Source: Spirochaetia bacterium
Lineage (GTDB): Bacteria > Spirochaetota > Spirochaetia > Treponematales > Breznakiellaceae
DNA length: 6,282 nt
Reading direction: 5' to 3'
Assembly: GCA_025997655.1 (NCBI GenBank)
Contig: BNUW01000140.1
Span: 1 to 6,282, forward strand
Shown here: positions 1-4,893 of the stretch, one piece after another
How the letters are laid out: each line of letters starts with the position of its first letter
Position numbering within the stretch: position 1 is the stretch's first letter
Program-made: the position numbers and the translations under genes
The notes under the pieces: generated by a model
The model's input: the letters and a program-made list of their open reading frames with translations, nothing else
Databases searched by the model: none
What the model was told of the DNA's origin: nothing

Positions 1-85
1 CCGGAGCGGGGCAACGAAAATACATCTGTCCCTTACCCATGAACGGGAAAACGCCATCGCCATGGTGGTATTGGAAAAGGAATAG
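1..85 (+). CDS. acpS: 3' end of a second acpS copy (holo-ACP synthase), cut by the window start
   Basis: Reading from base 2, this gives the last 27 residues of holo-ACP synthase, ending in VVLEKE and a TAG at 83-85. They are identical at protein level to residues 98-124 of the complete acpS at 452-826 on the other strand and include the conserved SLTHE segment. The DNA differs from that copy only at bases 13 and 25, both silent third positions (GCA/GCC for Ala, CAT/CAC for His). A DUF2225 start follows 7 nt after the stop, the same junction seen in reverse at 444-452. This piece is the left arm of a 117-bp inverted repeat and may be a chimeric or foldback duplicate rather than a true second gene. 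Whether a full copy lies to the left cannot be seen. Confidence 0.85.
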   Translation, partial: RSGATKIHLSLTHERENAIAMVVLEKE

Positions 86-92
86 AACCGCC

Positions 93-581
93 ATGAAGAA
101 GACTGAAGATCGGGAAATAAAAATATCCTTTCAATCCAAGGAATCCTATACCTGTCCGGTGTGCAACGCCGGCTTCCACCGGGAAGAACTGCTTTCAGGC
201 AGCGGGCGGTTTATCGCCGGGAACCTCACGGACGAACTCCACCGCCTCTACGAGCCTTCCCTCAAGTACGGTGATATCTACCCCCTGGCGTATCAGGCCA
301 CGGTATGCCCCGAATGTTGGTTTGCCTCCATGGACAAGGATTTTTCCGGCTTCCCCAAGGCGAACATGGCCAAGGTGATACAGGATGAGGAAAAACGGAA
401 GCAGGATACCCTGAGTATTTTTCCCGATCTTCAGTCTTCTTCATGGCGGTTCTATTCCTTTTCCAATACCACCATGGCGATGGCGTTTTCCCGTTCATGG
501 GTAAGGGACAGGTGTATTTTCGTGGCCCCGCTCCGGGTCAATGCCTCTGCGGCGGTTCCAAATACCACTATCGCCGGCTGA
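93..581 (+). CDS. DUF2225 zinc-ribbon-like protein, N-terminal part only, fused to antisense acpS at a foldback junction
   Basis: The ATG at 93 gives MKKTEDREIKISFQS, followed by two cysteine pairs, CPVC at residues 21-24 and CPEC at 72-75, and GRFIAGNLTDEL plus YEPSLKYGDIYPL between them. This is the pattern I recognise as DUF2225, a bacterial family of unknown function whose paired CxxC motifs suggest a metal-binding ribbon. An ATG at 39 is in frame but lies inside the acpS tail. The start at 93 has a purine-rich AAAAGGA about 12 nt upstream and sits 7 nt after acpS, as expected in an operon. Only about 109 residues are native. From base 420 the DNA is the reverse complement of the region's own left end, so the last ~52 residues, up to the TGA at 579-581, are translated from antisense DUF2225-start and acpS sequence and have no meaning. 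Family members are longer, so the C-terminal part is missing. Treat it as truncated. Confidence 0.8.
   Translation: MKKTEDREIKISFQSKESYTCPVCNAGFHREELLSGSGRFIAGNLTDELHRLYEPSLKYGDIYPLAYQATVCPECWFASMDKDFSGFPKANMAKVIQDEEKRKQDTLSIFPDLQSSSWRFYSFSNTTMAMAFSRSWVRDRCIFVAPLRVNASAAVPNTTIAG
420..444 (-). pseudogene. DUF2225 start fragment downstream of the complete acpS, broken after 8 codons
   Basis: Going leftward on the minus strand from acpS, the ATG at 444-442 encodes MKKTEDRE exactly as in the plus-strand copy. The sequence then switches at 420/419 to the antisense of the other DUF2225 copy. Reading on yields KYSGYPASVFPHP and a stop at 262, about 61 codons that show no DUF2225 features. It marks where the natural downstream gene of this operon should begin, 7 nt after the acpS stop. 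The rest of the gene is present only in the opposite orientation (118-419) and only in part. Confidence 0.8.
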
Positions 582-826
582 CCGTTATGGCGATTCACCA
601 CCAGTATATCCCGAAGTACTATCCCCGCAAGTCCCGTTCCCAGGGCTTTCCCAAAGGCTTCCTTTGCCGCAAACCGGGCCGCTAAGGAAAGGGATGCGGC
701 GCTCCCCCGGGCCAGGGACGCGGAAAGCTCCCGGGGGTGGAAATACCGTTCCGGCAAACCCGGAATAGTCTGCCACCGTTCCAGGCGATGCACGTACACC
801 ACATCAACCCCGATACCGACGATCAT
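452..826 (-). CDS. acpS: Holo-[acyl-carrier-protein] synthase, complete
   Basis: This 124-residue protein is the usual length for AcpS, which transfers 4'-phosphopantetheine from CoA to the serine of apo-ACP in the cytoplasm and so switches on fatty-acid synthesis. It begins MIVGIGVDVVYVHRLE with the metal-binding Asp at residue 8. It carries the family signature SLAARFAAKEAFGKALGTG with Glu at 56, and SLTHE at 107-111. The magnesium site of AcpS is known to use the Asp of GxD and the Glu of the FxxKEA segment, and both are present. The ATG overlaps the TGA of the upstream cdaR gene in an ATGA (823-826), with a G-rich stretch (GGGGG) just upstream, so translation is probably coupled. The gene is intact, but its last 85 bases lie in the right arm of the inverted repeat, and the natural downstream neighbour DUF2225 is broken at 420. 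Confidence 0.95.
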   Translation of the reverse strand: MIVGIGVDVVYVHRLERWQTIPGLPERYFHPRELSASLARGSAASLSLAARFAAKEAFGKALGTGLAGIVLRDILVVNRHNGQPAIVVFGTAAEALTRSGATKIHLSLTHERENAIAMVVLEKE

Positions 827-1830
827 GATCCCCCGGTCCCGGGATTCCTCGGCTGCCGGCGCAGTATTTGTATCCGCACCGTTTCCGGGTCCTGCCTGAT
901 AAGGGTAAACGTTTCGGGAAACAGCGCCGAAACCGGCAGGGGGAACTCGCCTGCAGAATCAATTGCCGAGCAATCCACCGAAAGGCCCACTTCCTGATCC
1001 TGTATTCTGTCGAACATGGTTTGCCCCCCCTCAATACGGACAAAGCCGCTGCTGATTTCCAGGACGCCGAAAAATTTATCGTCCAGATCAACAATCCTGA
1101 TGGGCAGGTCTTCAAAGTTCTGCACCCTAAGCTGTTCCCGGACGACGCCGTGAAATTCGATCAGCCCGCTTCCCCGGATAATGAGCAGAGGTTCCGGGTT
1201 CACCAGCCGCAGGGCGGCGGAGAAATCCCCGGACCGGCCGCTCAAATCAATAAACTCCGTGGACAGTTCCTTCACGTCGGCCAACAATCCCGCCGGTCCC
1301 TCAATTAACACATGGGCCGGGTCCAGGGTATAATCGCCAAGTTCATACCCCGGTTCAACGGAGCCCCTGAAATTTGGTTTAACCGGCGCCGTTTTTGTAA
1401 GACGTGCGTCCAGGACCAGGACTACCTCCAGGGGATCCACGGAAATCTCCATGGTTTCGGTCCGCAGTGCGGTTCCCTTTTTGTGGATCTGCACCGGCGC
1501 CCGGTAGGTTCCCGGCTCGGTATATTTTTCAAAGTTGATATAGGCCTGAATATCGTCTTCTATAATAGGATAGATAGTGTTGGCATCCCCCCGCAGGGTA
1601 ATCCGAATCATCCCCGGATAGGGACCGGCGGGAATCAGGGCGTTGTCGGTTTCCACGGCCAGGGGAACCGAGAAGAACCGTTCCTGCAGGAGGCTCATGC
1701 GGTGAACCACAAAAAGTATGATGGCCATGAAAATGGCAATGGCCTTAGCCTGCCAGTTTTCCGCGATGACGGCGATCAATGACCGTATGCGCTGCCGTAT
1801 GTCCCCCTTCTTACTGTTCAACGAGGACAT
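823..1830 (-). CDS. cdaR: YbbR-domain protein, CdaR-type regulator of diadenylate cyclase
   Basis: From the ATG at 1830 the protein has 335 residues: a short basic N-terminus, one membrane segment at about residues 28-42 (AKAIAIFMAIILFVV), then a long beta-rich exported region. That region contains YbbR-like repeats, seen as recurring stretches such as IRITLRGDANTIYPI, PGTYRAPVQ, VEPGYELGDYTLDPAHVLIEGP and ETVRIQIL. In Firmicutes CdaR binds CdaA in the membrane and tunes c-di-AMP production. The adjacent cdaA, whose end overlaps this start by 20 nt, argues for the same role here. A start at 1863 is also open, but it lacks a clear ribosome site. The 1830 ATG has GAGGG five bases upstream and matches the expected short cytoplasmic leader. 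The end overlaps acpS by 4 nt. The binding partner and direction of regulation are inferred from family and context only. Confidence 0.88.
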   Translation of the reverse strand: MSSLNSKKGDIRQRIRSLIAVIAENWQAKAIAIFMAIILFVVHRMSLLQERFFSVPLAVETDNALIPAGPYPGMIRITLRGDANTIYPIIEDDIQAYINFEKYTEPGTYRAPVQIHKKGTALRTETMEISVDPLEVVLVLDARLTKTAPVKPNFRGSVEPGYELGDYTLDPAHVLIEGPAGLLADVKELSTEFIDLSGRSGDFSAALRLVNPEPLLIIRGSGLIEFHGVVREQLRVQNFEDLPIRIVDLDDKFFGVLEISSGFVRIEGGQTMFDRIQDQEVGLSVDCSAIDSAGEFPLPVSALFPETFTLIRQDPETVRIQILRRQPRNPGTGGS

Positions 1831-2641
1831 CCTTTCCCTCAAGGGTTTCACCCACGGCCGCATCCGCCGGGCCGGTCTTTTGGCCGAGGAGTTCCTTGAG
1901 TTTGCGCTGCACCTCTAAGGAGGACAGATCGTAGTACAGCTTACCGTCCACCGCCAGGGAAATGGCCCCGGTTTCTTCGGAAACCACCAGTATCACCGCG
2001 TCCGAATGTTCCGACATCCCCAGGGAGGCACGGTGCCGGCTCCCAAAGTTCTTCCGTATATCCTGCTGTTCCGAAAGGGGCAGGAAGCATCCCGCAGCGG
2101 TGACGCGGCCGTTCTGGATGATCATTGCCCCGTCATGGAGGGGTCCGTCAAATTGAAAAATCGCCACAATAAGGGCTGAACTGATATCGCCGTTTATCCG
2201 TGTACCGCTTTCAATAATGTCTTTGCTGATAGTACTCCGCCGGGGGAACACCACCAGGGATCCCCGGCGGAGCTGGGACAGAATTTCCGCCGCCGTGATA
2301 ACCGCCTCAAGCCGTCCTATTTGGGGTTTGCTGTCCGGCCTGAACAGTTCCCCCTGCCCCAGCCGTATAAATATCTTCCGCAGTTCCGGCTGAAATACGA
2401 TGGCTATGGCGATAAACAGCCCCGGGGCCAGCATGGTAAGGAGCCATTGCAGGGTGGCCAGCTTCAAAACCCAGGCGATGCCGAAAACCAGGGCAAGAAT
2501 ACCCGCGCCCTTAACCAACTGCACCGCCTGGGTCTTTACCAGCAGATCAAAAACCTTGTACAGGAGGAAAGCCAAAATGGCGATATCCAGGACCGGGCGG
2601 ATACTATTATAGAGTGCGGTAAAGAGCTGAACCAATTCCAT
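1811..2641 (-). CDS. cdaA: Membrane diadenylate cyclase CdaA (DisA_N domain)
   Basis: This 276-residue protein is near the usual CdaA length and makes c-di-AMP from two ATP. The N-terminal ~85 residues hold about three hydrophobic segments (around 17-31, 41-59, 66-83), ending in the family's FQPELRKIFIRLGQGELF. The DisA_N cyclase domain follows, with the DGA motif at 170-172 (PLHDGAMI), RHRAS at 202-206 and SEETG at 221-225. These are the known catalytic, nucleotide- and metal-binding motifs, so the enzyme looks active. The stretch before them reads VVFPRRSTISKDIIESG, where Firmicutes enzymes typically have an IERETG-like sequence, a lineage difference. The start lies inside the end of dxs (35-nt overlap) with no obvious ribosome site, which suggests translational coupling to dxs. 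The C-terminus overlaps the start of cdaR by 20 nt. glmM, the usual third gene of the Firmicutes cluster, is absent from this window. Confidence 0.95.
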   Translation of the reverse strand: MELVQLFTALYNSIRPVLDIAILAFLLYKVFDLLVKTQAVQLVKGAGILALVFGIAWVLKLATLQWLLTMLAPGLFIAIAIVFQPELRKIFIRLGQGELFRPDSKPQIGRLEAVITAAEILSQLRRGSLVVFPRRSTISKDIIESGTRINGDISSALIVAIFQFDGPLHDGAMIIQNGRVTAAGCFLPLSEQQDIRKNFGSRHRASLGMSEHSDAVILVVSEETGAISLAVDGKLYYDLSSLEVQRKLKELLGQKTGPADAAVGETLEGKDVLVEQ

Positions 2642-4544
2642 TATGGTATTCTAACCATTCGGAGACCCGCCGGGCAATCCCCTGCCCATCCAGTCCCGCC
2701 TGAGCGAGCAGTTCCCCCCGTTTTCCCTGGGGAACAAAGTCATCCCCGGCGGTCAAACAGAGGATTTTCCCGCTGCAGCAATACCTGCCTCCCAGCTCCG
2801 CCGCGTATTCCCCAAAGCCGCCGCTTTTTACCCCTTCCTCAATAAAAACCACCAGGGCATAGCGGTTCATAATGTCCGTCAAATAGGCCTCGTCCACGGG
2901 CTTGAGGAAGCGCAGGTTATAGCAGTCCGCCGGAATATTCCGGGCGTCAAGGATTGCCGCCGCCTCCATAACCTGTTGATAGAGGCTGCCCGTAAAGGCC
3001 AAGCAAACGGTGCCAGGCACCCTTTCGCGAACCCATACCCCCCTGCCTTTTTCCAAGGGCCGGTGAAAGGCTGCATCTTCCGGCGGGCACGCTCCCTTGG
3101 GGTAACGGATCATGCAGGGACCGGCCGCCGTAAGGGACCATTCCAGCATGGCCGTCAGTTCCGTTTCAGAGGCGGGGGCCAGGATGGTCAGGTTCGGCAC
3201 GGTACGGAACAGGGCAATATCAAAAAGCCCCTGATGGGTTTCCCCGTCGTCGTTCACAAACCCCGAACGGTCCAGGGCAAAGATTACCGGCAGGGATTGC
3301 AGGCACACGTCATGGATCACCTGATCCACGGCTCTTTGCATAAACGTGGAGTAGATGGCCGCCACCGGCCGCCTTCCCCGGACAGCCAGCCCCGCCGCAA
3401 AGGTTACGGCATGTTCCTCGGCGATTCCCACGTCAAAAAACCGGTCCGGGAACTCCTTTTTAAAGGGCGCAAGCCCGGTCCCCTTTTCCATGGCCGCGCA
3501 CACGGCGGTGATCCTGCGGTCGTTTCGGGCCGCCACCAGAATAGCGCGGCTAAAGGCCCCGGTAAAGCTATTGTCCCGCGCCCCCTCCGCCGGGCCGTCA
3601 AGCCCCTGGTTTACCGAAAAAGTCCCCACCCCGTGATAGGTAAGCGGATCGTGTTCGGCAAATTCATAGCCCCTGCCCTTATGGGTAATCACATGGACCA
3701 CCACCGGACGATTCAGGGCCCGCACATCCCTGAGCACCTCCACCAGCCGCTGGATGGTATGCCCCTCAATGGGCCCCACGTATTCAAACCCCAGGTCCAC
3801 AAAAAAATTATCCGTATAAAAGACCGCCTTGACCGCCCGTTTCAGCCGGACCACGGCGGCAAAAAAAACATCGCCGATAAAGGGGAGCCGTTTCGCCATG
3901 GCGTCAAAGTGGCGGCGGAAGCTCTGGTAGTACCCCTTCATACTCAGGCGGCTCAAATATTTGGAAAGCCCCCCCACATTACGGCCGATGGACATCTTGT
4001 TATCGTTGAGGATCACCACCAGGGGAAGCCCCAGTTGGCCCGCGTGGGAAAGCGCCTCGTAGGCCAGCCCTCCGGTGAGCGCCCCGTCCCCAATCACCGC
4101 GACCACCCTATTCCGCCCCCCCGAAAGGCGTTCCCCCGCCAGGAGCCCCAGGGCGGCGGAAATGGAGGTGGAAGCGTGGCCGGTATTGAAAGCATCATGG
4201 GGGCTTTCGGCGGTCTTGGGAAACCCCGCCAAGCCCCCGGCGGTACGGAGGGAGACAAATTCCGCCGCCCGGCCCGTCAAAAGCTTATGTGTATAGCACT
4301 GATGCCCCACATCCCAAACAATCTTGTCCTCCGGGGACTTAAAAACCAGGTGCAGGGCAATGGTCAACTCCACCACCCCCAGGTTGGAGGCCAAATGCCC
4401 CCCATTCCGGCTGACGGTGGACACGATGAGATGACGAATTTCCCGGGCAAGCCGGTTCAATTCCAGAAAGGATAAGGTTTTAAGATCCCCCGGTCCCTGT
4501 ATCCGGGTTAAAAGGGATTCAGATTCAGCCATAGTAATGGGCAT
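2607..4544 (-). CDS. dxs: 1-deoxy-D-xylulose-5-phosphate synthase
   Basis: At 645 residues this is normal length for DXS, the thiamine-diphosphate enzyme that joins pyruvate and glyceraldehyde 3-phosphate in the first step of the MEP isoprenoid pathway. Visible signatures are GGHLASNLGVVEL (48-60) with the substrate His at 50, WDVGHQ (77-82), the ThDP/Mg motif GDGALTGG...NDNKMS (152-185), GPIEGH (257-262), THKGRGYEFAEHDP, IAEEHAVTFAAG (374-385) with catalytic Glu at about 376, DRSGFVNDDGETHQG (425-439) and RYPKG (480-484). All key residues are present, so it should be active. Two in-frame ATGs, at 4544 and 4532, are possible. The second gives the more typical short leader (MAESESLL), and neither has a good ribosome site. 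The gene starts just after a hairpin terminator and ends 35 nt inside cdaA. Confidence 0.96.
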   Translation of the reverse strand: MPITMAESESLLTRIQGPGDLKTLSFLELNRLAREIRHLIVSTVSRNGGHLASNLGVVELTIALHLVFKSPEDKIVWDVGHQCYTHKLLTGRAAEFVSLRTAGGLAGFPKTAESPHDAFNTGHASTSISAALGLLAGERLSGGRNRVVAVIGDGALTGGLAYEALSHAGQLGLPLVVILNDNKMSIGRNVGGLSKYLSRLSMKGYYQSFRRHFDAMAKRLPFIGDVFFAAVVRLKRAVKAVFYTDNFFVDLGFEYVGPIEGHTIQRLVEVLRDVRALNRPVVVHVITHKGRGYEFAEHDPLTYHGVGTFSVNQGLDGPAEGARDNSFTGAFSRAILVAARNDRRITAVCAAMEKGTGLAPFKKEFPDRFFDVGIAEEHAVTFAAGLAVRGRRPVAAIYSTFMQRAVDQVIHDVCLQSLPVIFALDRSGFVNDDGETHQGLFDIALFRTVPNLTILAPASETELTAMLEWSLTAAGPCMIRYPKGACPPEDAAFHRPLEKGRGVWVRERVPGTVCLAFTGSLYQQVMEAAAILDARNIPADCYNLRFLKPVDEAYLTDIMNRYALVVFIEEGVKSGGFGEYAAELGGRYCCSGKILCLTAGDDFVPQGKRGELLAQAGLDGQGIARRVSEWLEYHNGIGSALYRTL

Positions 4545-4556
4545 ATTTCATGCTTT

Positions 4557-4591
4557 AAAACGAACAAAGCCGCAGTAAAGACTTCTGCGGC
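4557..4591 (-). terminator. Intrinsic terminator after the 29-aa gene, directly before dxs
   Basis: On the minus strand a 7-bp stem GCCGCAG/CTGCGGC (4585-4591 with 4569-4575; six of seven pairs are G-C) encloses a 9-nt loop and is followed by TTTGTTCGTTTT (4568-4557). The imperfect T-run suggests incomplete termination. The hairpin lies 13 nt past the stop of the small gene and ends only about 12 nt before the first possible dxs ATG. On the plus strand no T-run follows, so it is directional. Confidence 0.75.
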
Positions 4592-4604
4592 CTTAAAAAA
4601 GGGC

Positions 4605-4694
4605 TCATTTGTTCTTGTGTCGGTTTCTTCTGAGCTTCTTCTTCCGCTTATGGGTTGCAATTTTTCGTAGTTTGCGTTTTCTTCCGCAGGGCAC
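4605..4694 (-). CDS. 29-residue basic COX24/AURKAIP1-type ribosome-associated protein
   Basis: A GTG at 4694-4692 starts a 29-residue peptide, MPCGRKRKLRKIATHKRKKK then LRRNRHKNK, with the TGA at 4605. An excellent ribosome site, GGAAAGGAG (4703-4711), lies 8 nt upstream. The sequence closely resembles the tiny AURKAIP1/COX24-domain proteins annotated in Bacteroidota and some spirochaetes (pattern PSGKKRKRHKMATHKRKKRLRKNRHKK, recalled from memory). The domain is shared with mitochondrial ribosomal protein mS38 and, as far as I recall, with the small-subunit protein bS22 of actinobacteria. About half the residues are Lys or Arg, which fits rRNA binding. It has its own promoter-like sequence (4729-4757) and a hairpin terminator immediately after it. 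The gene is short enough that automated gene callers may miss it. The role as a 30S component is inferred from family. Confidence 0.85.
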   Translation of the reverse strand: MPCGRKRKLRKIATHKRKKKLRRNRHKNK

Positions 4695-4702
4695 TTCGGC
4701 GA

Positions 4703-4711
4703 CTCCTTTCC
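4703..4711 (-). promoter_or_regulatory. Strong ribosome binding site for the 29-aa gene
   Basis: The minus strand reads GGAAAGGAG, 8 nt before the GTG at 4694. It decides the non-ATG start, because no ATG in this frame lies between it and the coding sequence. Confidence 0.8.
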
Positions 4712-4728
4712 TCAAGCTGAGTTTATAT

Positions 4729-4757
4729 AGTATGAACCGGAGGTGAAAAAAGGTCAA
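4729..4757 (-). promoter_or_regulatory. Candidate sigma-70-type promoter for the minus-strand operon
   Basis: The minus strand has TTGACC (4757-4752, five of six to TTGACA), a 17-nt spacer and CATACT (4734-4729, four of six to TATAAT). An alternative TATATA/TATAAA lies a few bases further on. Transcription would start near 4722, giving a leader of about 28 nt that contains the ribosome site of the 29-aa gene. It is the only good -35/-10 pair I see ahead of the small gene and dxs. Assignment is by consensus only. Confidence 0.5.
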
Positions 4758-4818
4758 GTAGGCTGAGGCGGAAAATGTTGGACGCGGTTTCCAAGTTTAA
4801 GGTTGAGTAAATTTTACC

Positions 4819-4848
4819 TTGACAAAATTAATATAATTTGTCATATTC
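4819..4848 (+). promoter_or_regulatory. Candidate promoter and overlapping dyad ahead of the GH3 gene
   Basis: A perfect TTGACA (4819-4824) is followed, 17 nt later, by CATATT (4842-4847), four of six to the -10 consensus. A perfect TATAAT (4832-4837) also lies here but is only 7 nt from that TTGACA, so it would need another -35. Overlapping both is a dyad, GACAAA (4821-4826) and TTTGTC (4837-4842) with 10 nt between, which could be an operator. The leader to the ATG at 4894 would be about 40 nt. Confidence 0.45.
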
Positions 4849-4854
4849 AGCCTT

Positions 4855-4870
4855 TCAATGATTCAATGAT
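4855..4870 (+). repeat. Two tandem copies of an 8-bp unit in the GH3 leader
   Basis: TCAATGAT occurs at 4855-4862 and again at 4863-4870, just downstream of the candidate promoter and 12 nt before the GGAGG. It is the only short tandem repeat I noticed in the intergenic region and may be chance. Confidence 0.6.
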
Positions 4871-4882
4871 TTTTAGAGTAAC

Positions 4883-4887
4883 GGAGG
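4883..4887 (+). promoter_or_regulatory. Ribosome binding site fixing the GH3 start
   Basis: GGAGG lies 6 nt upstream of the ATG at 4894. It sets the start and rules out other upstream frames, such as a TTG at 4803 that opens a different frame. Confidence 0.85.
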
Positions 4888-4893
4888 TTATAT

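Larger units (their letters stand above)
1..536. repeat. 117-bp inverted repeat (arms 1-117 and 420-536) around a 302-nt spacer
   Basis: Base p in the left arm pairs with base 537-p in the right arm from p=1 to p=117, with mismatches only at 13/524 and 25/512 (115 of 117). The match stops at 118/419 on the inner side. On the outer side the window ends, so the left arm may be longer. Each arm carries the acpS tail, the 7-nt gap and the first 8 codons of DUF2225. The spacer 118-419 is single-copy DUF2225. There are no terminal repeats, transposase or target duplication that would make this an insertion sequence. The arrangement is a turn-around of one locus on itself. Confidence 0.95.
4712..4882. 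other. Divergent AT-rich intergenic region
   Basis: This gap, bounded by the two ribosome sites, separates the minus-strand operon from the plus-strand GH3 gene and is clearly more AT-rich than the flanking genes. It holds a promoter candidate for each direction, an 8-bp tandem repeat, and two short dyads: AAGGT/ACCTT at 4799-4820 and GACAAA/TTTGTC at 4821-4842. I see no tRNA, riboswitch or open reading frame with a ribosome site in it. Confidence 0.6.

Noticed and set aside
1..536. Insertion sequence or invertible switch explaining the inverted repeat
   Set aside because: The arms are parts of acpS and DUF2225, and there is no transposase or recombinase frame, no terminal repeats and no target duplication. 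The spacer is plain DUF2225 coding sequence.
868..1782. Two plus-strand frames (868-1308 and 1312-1782)
   Set aside because: Both are antisense shadows of cdaR with low-complexity translations and no recognisable domain.
2321..2845. 174-codon plus-strand frame across the dxs/cdaA overlap
   Set aside because: It is antisense to two well-supported genes and its translation is unlike any family I recognise.
2976..4475. 499-codon open frame on the plus strand
   Set aside because: It is exactly antisense to dxs, whose full set of motifs is intact. The translation is rich in Gly, Pro, His and Arg, as expected for a shadow of a GC-rich gene, and no ribosome site precedes it.
4525..4551. Eight-codon minus-strand frame (MKYAHYYG) overlapping the dxs start, as a possible leader peptide
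   Set aside because: It has no ribosome site, no repeated regulatory codon and no competing hairpin after it.
4545..4600. Promoter for dxs inside the terminator hairpin (TTTACT with a 17-nt spacer)
   Set aside because: The matching -10 position reads AAAGCA, which does not resemble the consensus.
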